This document shows positions 34,417 to 41,974 of a DNA stretch of 41,974 nucleotides, piece by piece. The position numbers were made by a program, and so were the translations under genes. Source of the DNA: Flaviflexus sp. (lineage in GTDB: Bacteria; Actinomycetota; Actinomycetes; Actinomycetales; Actinomycetaceae); contig JAUNVM010000019.1 in assembly GCA_030537635.1 (NCBI GenBank), positions 1 to 41,974 on the forward strand. Reading direction: 5' to 3'. Numbering within the stretch: position 1 is the stretch's first letter; each line of letters starts with the position of its first letter. The notes under the pieces were generated by a model. That model worked only from the letters and a program-made list of their open reading frames with translations, searched no databases and was not told where the DNA came from.

Positions 34417-35175
34417 CTACTGGCTGACCGCGACGAGTTTATCGATGAGGTCGGCGGTTTCCTCCCACGAATCTACCTCAACGGTGCGACAGCCCAGGCC
34501 GATCACCGGATAATCATTTCCCCCTTCATCGAGGCGATCCCCAACGAAGAGCATGTCCGCAAAGGAGACCCCGGTATGCTCGGACAGCCGGGTGATGCCG
34601 TAGGCCTTATCCACGCCGGTGCGGGTGATGTCAACGGAGGTGGATCCGCCGGAGCGCACCTCGAGCTCGGTGAGATCCTCCCGCACCGCTTCGGCGAGCG
34701 CCGCCTTCTTTGAACCGTCGGGATCCCAGGCCATCTTCGCCTCCAACGGGGCCTGCTGGCCCAGAGCGGAGAAGGTGATCTGGGAGCCGCGATCCTCGAT
34801 GATGTCGCCCCAGGGATTGTCCTCCCACAGGCCGAGCTCCTCGGCCCGCTCGCGCAGGGAGGTGATGGCGGCGTGGCGCTCCTCGTCGCTCAAATCGTGG
34901 GAGTACACCGTGGTCCAAGCGCCGCCCGAATAGCGCAGGTACTTCGTTCCGCAGGTCGGCATGAGATGAAGGTGGCCCAGGGCCTCCTCCGACACGTCGA
35001 GCTGGGTGAGCACCTGCTTTTCGAACTGCTCGGTGGCGCCACCGGAGATGATGCACACATCGGCGCAGGCAAGAAGACGCCCTAGCGCCTCGGCCATCCG
35101 CTGAGGAAGCGGGGATTTCGAGGGCGCTAGGGTGTCGTCGAGATCAAAGGCAATGAGCCTATAGTGGGAGCTCAA
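34417..35175 (-). CDS. HAD-IIB family hydrolase, phosphomannomutase (PMM2)-like
   Basis: A 252-residue haloacid dehalogenase-fold protein. Motif I is LIAFDLDDTLAPSKSPL (nucleophile first Asp), motif II lies in VCIISGGATEQFEKQV, and motif IV is LFVGDRLDEGGNDYPV. The GGND ending and the cap region (GTKYLRYSGGAW, TSVDITRTGVDKAYGI) resemble eukaryotic-type phosphomannomutases, so a sugar-phosphate mutase or phosphatase is likely. The start is TTG at 35175-35173, overlapping the stop of the upstream membrane-protein gene (TTGA). This implies coupling, since no separate SD is visible. It is convergent with the 54-aa gene. Confidence 0.87.
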   Translation of the reverse strand: MSSHYRLIAFDLDDTLAPSKSPLPQRMAEALGRLLACADVCIISGGATEQFEKQVLTQLDVSEEALGHLHLMPTCGTKYLRYSGGAWTTVYSHDLSDEERHAAITSLRERAEELGLWEDNPWGDIIEDRGSQITFSALGQQAPLEAKMAWDPDGSKKAALAEAVREDLTELEVRSGGSTSVDITRTGVDKAYGITRLSEHTGVSFADMLFVGDRLDEGGNDYPVIGLGCRTVEVDSWEETADLIDKLVAVSQ

Positions 35176-35672
35176 TTGCCAGAGGTGTCCTCGGACGGGA
35201 CGCGCTCAAGCAGGAGGCGGATGCCGCCGAGAACCACGAGAGCCTTCGAGATCTCGAACACGAAGCCGAACAGCGCGGAGACGATCCGCATGCCGCGCTG
35301 GCCGTCGAGGGACAGCAGATCGATGAGGGCGAAGAGCTGGTAGGCGGCGAAGATGCCGAAGGCGACGATCGCGAGCAGCATGACAATCTTGGCGAGCCCC
35401 TGACCACCCTTGGTGGCAAAGCTCGGCGAGAACATGGTGGCAATAGCCGAGGGCTTCTGGGACTGCGGGGCATATCCGTAGGCCATCTGCGGAGCCGAGT
35501 GCGCCGAGGGCGCGTACTGGCCCTGGGGCTGCTGGTAGGCCTGGCCCTGGAACTGCTGGTACTGCTGCGGCTGGCCCTGGAACTGCTGGGGCTGCGGGGC
35601 CGGGGGTTGCGGGGCCTGCTCGGCCTGCTGATCCTGCTTCTCGTTCTTCTCGGAAGAGTTCTGATCCGACAT
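35172..35672 (-). CDS. Pro/Gln-rich membrane protein, 166 aa
   Basis: The first 70 residues are low complexity, rich in Gln, Pro, Tyr and Ala, with repeats of the type QQFQGQ/QQYQQFQGQ. The second half has two hydrophobic segments (IVMLLAIVAFGIFAAYQLFALIDLL and MRIVSALFGFVFEISKALVVLGGIRLLL). It resembles actinobacterial proteins with a Pro/Gln-rich cytosolic N terminus and a DUF4282-like two-helix membrane domain; the family is a suggestion only. The ATG at 35672 has AAAGGA upstream. It is the first gene of a two-gene operon with the HAD protein. Confidence 0.78.
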   Translation of the reverse strand: MSDQNSSEKNEKQDQQAEQAPQPPAPQPQQFQGQPQQYQQFQGQAYQQPQGQYAPSAHSAPQMAYGYAPQSQKPSAIATMFSPSFATKGGQGLAKIVMLLAIVAFGIFAAYQLFALIDLLSLDGQRGMRIVSALFGFVFEISKALVVLGGIRLLLERVPSEDTSGN

Positions 35673-36146
35673 GGTAGTCCTTTCTTGGGACGGTGCGAGC
35701 AAGATGCCCGGTCACGATCTATTCTTACCCGCGCAACGCCCCGCCGTGCAAGGGATTGCCGTATGTTCAGTGTGCCTGGCTGCCCCAGCATCCCACAAAA
35801 GCGAGCCTGTCGACCTTCCTGGGTTCCTCTCCCCACCCCTCTCTCCACCCGGTGAAGCGGGCCGAGCAGCCACAGGCGCGCGGCGGCTTGTCCGCCCCCC
35901 CCTAGCGGGCGTGTAGCAGACCGATAGCTGGCGTGCGACGGGTGCGTAGCCGTGGCGGCTGGAGCCGGCGGCCGGAGGCGGTACCATCAGCCCAGCATCC
36001 CCGCAGACCTGGACTCGGCAGTATCGGGACGTCAGCAGTATCCGGACGTCGGCTCTGCCTCACCCCGCCGCGGGTAGGCCGGAGGGTCCGCATCTTGCCA
36101 GGTGAGGCGGGTAGACTGTGGGGGTACGTCAAAGCAAAGGAGCACC
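35673..36146. other. 474-nt intergenic region upstream of deoD
   Basis: No credible gene lies here. It holds the divergent promoters of the membrane-protein operon and deoD, a run of eight C at 35895-35902, and a 17-nt-period duplication at 36018-36050. A candidate deoD -10, TAGACT, lies at 36112-36117, with no good -35. Confidence 0.5.
36018..36050. repeat. Tandem 16-bp repeat, period 17, upstream of deoD
   Basis: GCAGTATCGGGACGTC (36018-36033) and GCAGTATCCGGACGTC (36035-36050) differ at one position. The pair lies about 97 nt before the deoD start and about 60 nt before its candidate -10, where activator or repressor sites may sit. Confidence 0.75.
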
Positions 36147-36857
36147 ATGCCCACACCCCATATCAACGCCCCGGACGGGGCCTTCGCCCCCGCCGTGCTC
36201 ATGCCCGGAGATCCCAAGCGCGCCGAGCGGATCGCCCAGATGCTCATGCCGGATTGCGAAAAGGTCTCCGATGTTCGCGGCATCGGCGGATTCACCGGCG
36301 AGTATGAGGGCAAGCCATTGTCGGTCATGGCCTCCGGCATGGGCCAGCCGTCCCTGTCGATCTACGCGACGGAGCTCTTTACCCAGTACGGGGTCAAGCG
36401 CATCATTCGCGTCGGCACCTGCGGCGGCATTTCCCCTAAGGTGAAGGTCGGCGATGTCGTCGTTGGACTTGGCGCCCACACCGATTCCTCGATCAATACG
36501 CGCCTGGTTCCCGGCGTGCACCTGGCCGCGACCGCGTCCTGGGAGCTGGCCGAGGCGGCCGTGACTCGCGCCCGGGAAAAGGAGCTGCCCTACCACGTCG
36601 GGCCGATCATCTCCCGGGATCGCTTCTACGGCAATGATCCGAAGGATACGGAGCGGTTGGCTGAGCTCGGCACCCTCGGGGTGGAGATGGAGGGGGCTGC
36701 CCTCTACATGCTCGCCGCCCAGCACGGTGCTCAGGCGCTCACCGTGCTCACCGTCTCGGATCACCTGCTCGATTCCTCCCAGGACATGAGCCCGGAGGAT
36801 CGGGAGACCCGATTCACCGGAGCACTCGAGCTCGCGGTAGCGGCCGCGCACTGCTAG
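36147..36857 (+). CDS. deoD: Purine-nucleoside phosphorylase, DeoD type
   Basis: A 236-residue hexameric-type (NP-I) phosphorylase that cleaves purine (deoxy)nucleosides with phosphate. The N terminus MPTPHINAPDGAFAPAVLMPGDPKRA, VRGIGGFTGEYEGKPLSVMASGMG, the phosphate/ribose segment RVGTCGGI, GVEMEGAALY and the TVSDH motif (catalytic Asp) are all close to E. coli DeoD, and length matches. The ATG at 36147 has AAAGGAG 4 nt upstream. It is monocistronic with a strong terminator after it. Confidence 0.96.
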   Translation: MPTPHINAPDGAFAPAVLMPGDPKRAERIAQMLMPDCEKVSDVRGIGGFTGEYEGKPLSVMASGMGQPSLSIYATELFTQYGVKRIIRVGTCGGISPKVKVGDVVVGLGAHTDSSINTRLVPGVHLAATASWELAEAAVTRAREKELPYHVGPIISRDRFYGNDPKDTERLAELGTLGVEMEGAALYMLAAQHGAQALTVLTVSDHLLDSSQDMSPEDRETRFTGALELAVAAAHC

Positions 36858-36914
36858 CCACCACCTCGCCGACCCGGGGTCCAGGTTGATAACCGCCCCG
36901 TGACCTCGTGATTT

Positions 36915-36957
36915 ACCCCTCGCCCCGTCCAAATGATGGAAGGATGGGGCGAGGGGT
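36915..36957 (+). terminator. Terminator after deoD
   Basis: A 16-bp stem ACCCCTCGCCCCGTCC / GGATGGGGCGAGGGGT with a single G-U pair and an 11-nt loop, 57 nt after the deoD stop. It is followed by TCGCGTTT. It isolates deoD from the methionine operon. Confidence 0.88.
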
Positions 36958-36964
36958 TCGCGTT

Positions 36965-36970
36965 TAAGAT
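36965..36970 (+). promoter_or_regulatory. Putative -10 of the metNIQ operon
   Basis: TAAGAT lies 11 nt before the riboswitch P1 strand and just after the deoD terminator. The predicted start is near 36977. A -35 would fall in the right arm of the terminator stem and is not well conserved. Confidence 0.45.
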
Positions 36971-36980
36971 TGAATGAATT

Positions 36981-37060
36981 CGCCCATCACGAGTAGCTGA
37001 GAGACCTGGCTCGATGAAGCTGCAGCAACCGATCCGGTGCTACTGCCAGGAGCGATGGAG
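36981..37060 (+). ncRNA. SAM-I-type (S-box) riboswitch upstream of metN
   Basis: The conserved S-box core is recognisable in order: P1 5' strand CCCATCACGAG (cf. UUAUCAAGAG), then CTGAGAGACCTGG (cf. GGAGGGACUGG), CTCGATGAAGC (cf. CCCGAUGAAAC), GCAGCAACC (cf. CGGCAACC), and GGTGCTACTGCCAGGAG (cf. GGTGCTAATTCCAGCAG). P1 closes by CCATC (36984-36988) with GATGG (37054-37058). The last two bases of that strand are also the first of the metN SD GGAGG (37057-37061), so SAM-stabilised P1 would hide the SD. The aptamer is compact, without a long P3 or P4. Methionine-importer genes downstream fit SAM control. Confidence 0.85.
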
Positions 37061-37065
37061 GACGC

Positions 37066-38040
37066 ATGATCACCCTTGACGGCCTGACGAAGGTCTATCC
37101 CGGCTCCCCGCCGGTGCACGCCTTGGACGGGATCGATCTCGAGATTCCCGCCGGGCAAATCCACGGCATCGTTGGTCAATCCGGTGCCGGAAAATCAACC
37201 CTCATTCGCTGTCTCACCGCCCTGGAGCGACCCACCTCGGGTTCCGTGATCGTCGACGGGGAGGAGCTGTCCGCCCTGTCCCCGCGAAAGCTGCGCACCG
37301 CTCGGCGCGCCATCGGCATGGTGTTCCAGGGCGCGAATCTGCTCGATGCTCGCACGGCCGCCCAAAACATTGCCTTCCCGCTATCCATTGCCAAAACCGA
37401 GGGTAGGCGAGAGCGGGTGGCCGAACTGCTCGAGCTCGTCGGGCTTGCCGGGCGCGGCAACTCCTATCCATCCCAACTCTCCGGCGGGCAGCGCCAGCGC
37501 GTGGCGATCGCACGGGCGCTGGCCGCCCACCCCAAGGTGCTGCTGTGCGATGAGCCGACCTCGGCGCTCGACACAGCCACCACCGACGCCATTCTCGACC
37601 TCATTGTCAAGGTGCGCGACGAAACCGGGGTCACCGTTTTGATCATCACGCACGAGATGGATGTCGTGCGCTCGGCCTGCGATGCGGTCACGCTGCTCGA
37701 GGCCGGCAAGGTCGTCCAGTCCGGCCCGGTGAGCACGGTCGTCTCCCAGCCTGATACTCGCCTCGGTGCCTCACTCGTGCCAACTCCGCAGGTGGCTCGG
37801 GCCGAGCCGGGGATGCGGCACATTGACGTCGCTTTCACCGCCCTGCCCGGAGAGCCGGCCGGCTCTCGGGTGATGTCGATGGCGGCGCGGATGGGCGCGG
37901 ACGTGGCTGCGGGCCGCTTTGAGACTCTCCGCGATATTCAGGTGGCCCGTCTCGTGCTCGCCGTTCCCGCCGATCTTGCCGAGCAGGCGGTTGGCCGCCT
38001 GCGGGCCGAGGGCGTTAGTGCGACGGAGCGTGCCGTATGA
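37066..38040 (+). CDS. metN: Methionine ABC transporter ATP-binding protein MetN
   Basis: A 324-residue ATPase of the MetNIQ methionine importer. It has Walker A VGQSGAGKST, Q-loop VFQGANLL, signature LSGGQRQR, Walker B VLLCDEPTSALD and H-loop ITHEMD. A C-terminal NIL-type regulatory domain follows (about residues 250-324, HIDVAFTALPGEPAGSRVMSMAARMG...), which in this family senses methionine for transinhibition. The ATG at 37066 has GGAGG 4 nt upstream, part of the riboswitch expression platform. Its stop overlaps metI by 4 nt. Confidence 0.95.
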   Translation: MITLDGLTKVYPGSPPVHALDGIDLEIPAGQIHGIVGQSGAGKSTLIRCLTALERPTSGSVIVDGEELSALSPRKLRTARRAIGMVFQGANLLDARTAAQNIAFPLSIAKTEGRRERVAELLELVGLAGRGNSYPSQLSGGQRQRVAIARALAAHPKVLLCDEPTSALDTATTDAILDLIVKVRDETGVTVLIITHEMDVVRSACDAVTLLEAGKVVQSGPVSTVVSQPDTRLGASLVPTPQVARAEPGMRHIDVAFTALPGEPAGSRVMSMAARMGADVAAGRFETLRDIQVARLVLAVPADLAEQAVGRLRAEGVSATERAV

Positions 38041-38777
38041 TCGCGACACTCCCCCAGGCCCTCACCTCTCCCGCCATCTCCCTCGCGGGCCGCCTGCCCG
38101 CCGATCAGGAACTGCTCTGGTTTGATCAGCCGGCGATTAAGCAGTCGCTGTGGCCATCAACCATCGAGACCCTGCTCATGGTTGGCTGTTCGACGGTTGC
38201 CACCGTCATCATCGGCCTCCCTCTTGGTATTCTCCTCGTGGCCTCCGCGCCGAACGGTATCCGGCCGGCCCCGCTGCTCAACAAGGTGCTCGGGCTTATC
38301 GTCAACGTCGGCCGCTCCATTCCCTTCATCATCCTCCTCTTCGTCCTCCTTCCCATCACGGCAAAGGTCATGGGAACAACGCTCGGCTGGCGGGGCATGG
38401 TCTTCCCGCTCGCCGTTGGAGCCATTCCCTTCTTTGCTCGCCTCGTGGAGACGAATCTACTCGCGGTCGAACGCGGCAAGATCGAGGCCGCCCAGATGAT
38501 GGGCGCCTCCCGCTCCCGGATCATGGGCGATGTCATCGTGCGCGAGGCCCTGCCCGGCATCATCCAGTCCATCACCGTCCTCATCATCACCCTCATCGGC
38601 TTTTCCGCCATGGGCGGGGCGGTTGGCGGCGGCGGCCTGGGCGCGCTCGCCTACAACTACGGCTATCAGCGCTACTACGCCGACATCCTCCTCATCACCG
38701 TTATTGTCATCGTTCTTATCGTCCAGGCTGTACAGGTGGTGGGCGACATGCTCAGCCGGCATGCGGATCACCGGTGA
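38037..38777 (+). CDS. metI: Methionine ABC transporter permease MetI
   Basis: A 246-residue permease with about five transmembrane helices. The MetI-type BPD_transp_1 domain shows TIETLLMVGCSTVATVIIGLPLGILLV at the start, NVGRSIPFIILLFVLLPIT in the middle and the EAA loop AAQMMGASRSRIMGDVIVREALPGIIQSI, followed by GFSAMGGAVGGGGLGALAYNYGYQRY. It starts at ATG 38037 in an ATGA overlap with metN. It is the second gene of the metNIQ operon; it would form the channel as a dimer. Confidence 0.95.
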   Translation: MIATLPQALTSPAISLAGRLPADQELLWFDQPAIKQSLWPSTIETLLMVGCSTVATVIIGLPLGILLVASAPNGIRPAPLLNKVLGLIVNVGRSIPFIILLFVLLPITAKVMGTTLGWRGMVFPLAVGAIPFFARLVETNLLAVERGKIEAAQMMGASRSRIMGDVIVREALPGIIQSITVLIITLIGFSAMGGAVGGGGLGALAYNYGYQRYYADILLITVIVIVLIVQAVQVVGDMLSRHADHR

Positions 38778-38857
38778 GTCTCCGCATGTCGGGTAGTTCA
38801 TTACTCCCACGTCAAACCCCTCAGATTTTTCCATTCGCACTTTTCAAGGACACCAAC

Positions 38858-39691
38858 ATGAAGAAGCACATTTTTGCCCTGACCTGCGCCGCAACTCTCG
38901 CCCTGGCCGGTTGCTCCGGCGAGGATAAGCCGGCCGAAGACAGCTCGGCGGCCGCCGGCGAGATCGTCCACCTCAAGGTGGGTGCCTCTCCCGTCCCGCA
39001 CGCCGACATCCTTAACTACATTTCCGAGAACCTGGCGGAGGATGCTGGGCTGGAGCTCGAGGTCATCGAGTACTCCGACTACGTCCTGCCGAACAAGAAT
39101 CTCGATGCCGGGGAGCTGGATGCCAACTACTTCCAGCACATCCCCTATCTCGAAGCTGAGGAAGAGGCCAATGGCTACGACTTCGAGCACGGCCCGGGCG
39201 TACACATCGAACCCTTCGGCGTGTACTCCAACAAGATCGAGAGCCTCGAGGATCTGGCCGATGGCGCGAAGGTTTCCGTCGTCAATGACCCGTCCAACCA
39301 GGCCCGCGCCCTGTGGCTCCTGGAAAAGGAGGGCGTCATTACCCTGAAGGAAGCGGAGAATCCCACGATTTACGACATCAAGGATAACCCGCTGAACCTC
39401 CAGTTCCTCGAGCTCGAGGCCCCGAACCTCGTGCGCACCCTCGATGATGCCGACATCGCCATCATCAACGGCAACTTTGCCCTCGAAGGCGGCCTGGTTC
39501 CCTCCGAGGATGCCATCGCCACCGAGTCGGGCGAGGATAACCCGTACGCCAATGTGCTCGCGTGGAATGCTGGCTCGGATAAGGAGGAGGCCATCAAGAA
39601 GCTGGATGACCTGCTCCACTCCGATGAGGTCGCTTCCTTCATCACCGAGAAGTACCCCAACGGCGAGGTCATTCCCGCCAAGGCCAAGTAG
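38858..39691 (+). CDS. metQ: Methionine-binding lipoprotein MetQ (NlpA family)
   Basis: A 277-residue substrate-binding lipoprotein. The signal peptide MKKHIFALTCAATLALAGC ends with lipobox LAGC, so Cys19 should be lipidated after cleavage. NlpA/MetQ features follow: LKVGASPVPHADILNYI, NYFQHIPYLE, GVYSNKIESLEDLADGAKVSVVNDPSNQARALWLLEKEG, and IINGNFALEGGL near the C terminus. The ATG at 38858 has AAGGA 8 nt upstream; the frame upstream of it overlaps metI out of frame and is not coding. It is 80 nt after metI and is followed by a terminator. Confidence 0.95.
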   Translation: MKKHIFALTCAATLALAGCSGEDKPAEDSSAAAGEIVHLKVGASPVPHADILNYISENLAEDAGLELEVIEYSDYVLPNKNLDAGELDANYFQHIPYLEAEEEANGYDFEHGPGVHIEPFGVYSNKIESLEDLADGAKVSVVNDPSNQARALWLLEKEGVITLKEAENPTIYDIKDNPLNLQFLELEAPNLVRTLDDADIAIINGNFALEGGLVPSEDAIATESGEDNPYANVLAWNAGSDKEEAIKKLDDLLHSDEVASFITEKYPNGEVIPAKAK

Positions 39692-39702
39692 GTCGCGAGA
39701 AG

Positions 39703-39733
39703 GGGGCGGGGACGGCATTGCCGCCCCCGCCCC
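39703..39733 (+). terminator. Terminator after metQ
   Basis: A 14-position stem GGGGCGGGGACGGC / GCCGCCCCCGCCCC with one A-C mismatch and an ATT loop, 11 nt after the stop, followed by TCCATATTTACT. Confidence 0.85.
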
Positions 39734-39788
39734 TCCATATTTACTCCCATTCTCCCGAGCCCAGACAGCGAGCATCACCTCTCGGCAC

Positions 39789-39817
39789 CCCTGAGGGCCG
39801 CTCAGCACCCCTCAGGG
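39789..39817 (-). terminator. Possible terminator of the penicillin acylase-like gene
   Basis: CCCTGAGGG / CCCTCAGGG is a perfect 9-bp inverted repeat with an 11-nt loop. On the minus strand it lies 79 nt after the acylase stop. It has no U-tract. Each arm is itself close to a palindrome. Confidence 0.4.
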
Positions 39818-39895
39818 TCCTCACGCTCAGTGTCGCTCCGTGTGGCGCGGTGTCTTTCAGCTACCCTTGCCCTCAGTGCGCTCCTCTTGCGCGGC

Positions 39896-41974
39896 TCAGC
39901 GCTCGGGCGTGAGCACGAGGGTGGAGACGCGATCTGGCTCGCCGAATGTCCATTCGAGGGTCCGGCCCGTGGCCCACATGTCGAGCTGGTCATCCATGTG
40001 CGGTGAGGCGGGATGCCCGGAGACTCCGGAAGAGACAATCCACCTATCCGTGCCTCCCATGTCCACCACCATCCGCATCGACGGGCCCGGACCCACCTCG
40101 AAGTCGACGTGACCATCAACCAGCGCCGGGGAGAATCCCATCGCGTTAGGAATCGAGGAGCCGCCCGGAACCTGGCGGGGCAGCCCGTTGAAATAGTTGC
40201 GGATGGGGCCGGGAACGCCGGGGCCGCCGAGGATATCGTGGGTGGGGGTTTCCCGGTGCAGCAGGCCCCAGCGCCAGGAGGCGGGAGGCCCACCAAGTTG
40301 GGAGTGCAGGTCCGCAACGGCGGCGTCCAGTGCGATGGCCATCATCTCCCCGCGCCCTTCCACCTCGGGCGTATCCGGATCATCCCACCACGGCGAATCC
40401 TCGGCAAGGCCGGCAATCGCCTGCAGATAGCTCGAGGAGTTGGTGGGGTGGAAACCGTCGATCCGGGCGGTGAACATCCGATCGAGCAGGTGGGCGTAGG
40501 TGGCCGACATGATGGTCATGCCGGGCTCGTCAGTTCCGGCCGGGGCTCCCCTGGCCACCCAGTCCTCGAGCACCTCTTGCGCCCGGGTCGACTCGGTGGA
40601 GCTGGCGGGTGCCGCAATCACGTACGGGCCGAGCAGCTTGCCGAAGGGAGACTCATCGGCCAGCATGATCTCCTCAGCATCCGCCACCGAAATCTTTCCA
40701 CCATCCTCGAGCCGGTCGGTGATCTCCTCAAAGATCTGGGTGGCTCGGAATCCCGCATCGTGTCCCGAGCCGAGATAGGGCCCGAGATCATCCTCGGTCA
40801 CCGACTGATTAGCGGCCACGATAAATCCGGCCGGCGGGTCCAGCGAGGCCGGCATGTCCTCTGAGGCCCAGTAGCCCTGCCAGTCATAGGCCGAGTCCCA
40901 GCCGGGCCGTGGCCACCTGCCGTCGGCCCCCAGATCCGGCCCCACCTGGGCTCGGGTTGACTGATCGGCCTCGGTGAGCGTGGGCCGAATGGGAAAGCGG
41001 CCCGGGGCCTGGTAGCCGATGTGACCGTCGCGGGTGGCAAAGACGATGTTCTGGGCCGGCACCTCAAACAGGGCGGCCGCCTCGGCAATGTCCTGCGGGG
41101 TCGCCGCGCGATTGAGGGCCATGACGGCGCGGGCCGACTCCCCCGGGCGCAGTGCCGTCCATTCCAGGGCCACCGACAGATCATCGGGAGCCCCGGGGAG
41201 GATGGCCGCCTGCGCATCATCCAGCAGGAGATCGGAGATAATCGGGCCGTGTACCGAATGGCGGATGTCCCTCGTGAAGGGCTCTGAGCCGGCCACCTCG
41301 AAGGTTTCGGTGCGCACCTTATAGGCCACCGCCTCCCCATCGCGCTCATAGTGCTCTGCATCCAGATTCTTCTCCACGACAAAGTCGGTGACATCCCCGC
41401 CGAGATTGGTCAGGCCCCAGGCAATATCGGCGTTGCGTCCGATGACCACGCCGGGCATGCCGGCAAAGGAAAAGCCCGCCACATCTAGGGTGCATTCGCC
41501 CGCGCAATGCAGGCCCACCTGGTGCCACACCGACGGATACGAGATCGTCAGATGGGGATCATTGGCGAGCAGCGGCCGACCCGAGGCGGTGTTATGGCCA
41601 GCCACAACGAAGGAATTTGAGCCCACTGACGGTCCGCGCCCCAGCAGCTCCGGCAGCCCGTCGAGCGCTGCCTTGGCCCGGTTGAGTGCCTCGGCCGCCA
41701 CGGCCAGCTCCGCCCCGCCACCGCGTGCCACTCCGATCTCTCCAGAAGCTCCGGGCCGCTCGGTCGTTCGCGCGGGATCTGCCGTCGTGGTGACATGGAA
41801 CTCGGGAAGGGGCAGCGGCGCCCCCTGGGGATAGGCCTCGCGCGGCAGCAGATTGGTTCCCTCCTCGCCGATGAGGATGGGCTCGTGAGCGGCATAGTCA
41901 AAGGCGGGAAACAGCTCTTCGACCCGCTCAGCATCGCCGATTGCCGCGTAGGCACGAACCCGGGCGGTCTCCTC
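39896..41974 (-). CDS. Penicillin acylase family protein, 5' part missing
   Basis: The frame is open to the right window edge, with 692 residues visible. The N-terminal nucleophile region is VGSNSFVVAGHNTASGRPLLANDPHL. Ser at 41620-41618 aligns with the catalytic residue freed by autocleavage between alpha and beta chains, preceded here by Gly. Downstream are YPSVWHQVGLHCAG, GVVIGRNADIAWGLTN and FEVPAQNIVFATRDGHIGYQAPGRFPIR, all usual for Ntn-hydrolase penicillin/AHL acylases. The substrate is not determined. A GTG at 41731 is internal, since about 80 codons of matching alpha-chain (ARVRAYAAIGDAERVEELFPAFDYAAHEPIL) precede it. Signal peptide and start lie outside the window. Confidence 0.9.
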   Translation of the reverse strand, partial: EETARVRAYAAIGDAERVEELFPAFDYAAHEPILIGEEGTNLLPREAYPQGAPLPLPEFHVTTTADPARTTERPGASGEIGVARGGGAELAVAAEALNRAKAALDGLPELLGRGPSVGSNSFVVAGHNTASGRPLLANDPHLTISYPSVWHQVGLHCAGECTLDVAGFSFAGMPGVVIGRNADIAWGLTNLGGDVTDFVVEKNLDAEHYERDGEAVAYKVRTETFEVAGSEPFTRDIRHSVHGPIISDLLLDDAQAAILPGAPDDLSVALEWTALRPGESARAVMALNRAATPQDIAEAAALFEVPAQNIVFATRDGHIGYQAPGRFPIRPTLTEADQSTRAQVGPDLGADGRWPRPGWDSAYDWQGYWASEDMPASLDPPAGFIVAANQSVTEDDLGPYLGSGHDAGFRATQIFEEITDRLEDGGKISVADAEEIMLADESPFGKLLGPYVIAAPASSTESTRAQEVLEDWVARGAPAGTDEPGMTIMSATYAHLLDRMFTARIDGFHPTNSSSYLQAIAGLAEDSPWWDDPDTPEVEGRGEMMAIALDAAVADLHSQLGGPPASWRWGLLHRETPTHDILGGPGVPGPIRNYFNGLPRQVPGGSSIPNAMGFSPALVDGHVDFEVGPGPSMRMVVDMGGTDRWIVSSGVSGHPASPHMDDQLDMWATGRTLEWTFGEPDRVSTLVLTPER

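Noticed and set aside
35895..35902. Phase-variable C8 tract
   Set aside because: The tract lies in noncoding DNA about 250 nt from the nearest start codon and is not positioned between promoter elements that I can recognise.

Overview
This window is high-GC and almost fully coding. It looks like a chromosomal segment of an actinobacterium, and I infer an Actinomycetaceae-like organism. The evidence is the actinobacterial backbone order leuS–comEA–comEC–holA–rpsT–lepA–trmB–hemW–DUF3097–hrcA–dnaJ–rsmE–phoH, a CIRCE-controlled hrcA–dnaJ operon, a DtxR/IdeR-like iron box, IrtAB-type transporters, and several genes that appear leaderless with a TANNNT hexamer 6-7 nt before the start codon. No rRNA, tRNA, CRISPR array, insertion sequence or prophage was recognised.

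Layout. Bases 1-3100 (minus strand) hold the heat-shock and RNA-modification operon hrcA–dnaJ–rsmE–phoH, with CIRCE at its head. DUF3097 (plus) lies between it and a tightly coupled minus-strand operon lepA – 23-codon membrane micro-ORF – trmB – hemW. Bases 7.9-12.6 kb carry small membrane proteins, a PH-domain protein, a PemK/MazF-like protein, rpsT, a sodium:solute symporter and a DUF421 protein. Bases 12.7-16.6 kb encode holA and the DNA-uptake proteins ComEC and ComEA, divergent from a HerA-like ATPase. Bases 18.6-24.7 kb contain an aldose epimerase-like gene, leuS, a HIT protein and a VKOR operon.

Bases 24.75-34.1 kb are the most distinctive part: a putatively iron-regulated locus with two tandem heterodimeric ABC pairs of the YbtPQ/IrtAB type around a TetR-like regulator. 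The second pair starts with an IrtA-like fusion of a flavin-dependent siderophore-interacting domain to an ABC half-transporter. Its reading frame is broken by one in-frame amber codon (29320-29322). The lipoprotein gene just downstream carries an apparent single-base frameshift. The locus may therefore be decaying, or these may be sequence errors.

Bases 34.4-42 kb hold a phosphomannomutase-like HAD protein, a Pro/Gln-rich membrane protein, deoD, a methionine importer metNIQ behind a SAM-I-type riboswitch whose closing helix runs into the metN Shine-Dalgarno, and a penicillin acylase-family gene running off the right edge.

The observations I would follow first are the 23-codon micro-ORF coupled at both ends between lepA and trmB, the interrupted IrtA fusion within the doubled iron-transporter locus, the Toprim-like signature in DUF3097, and the riboswitch/SD overlap.
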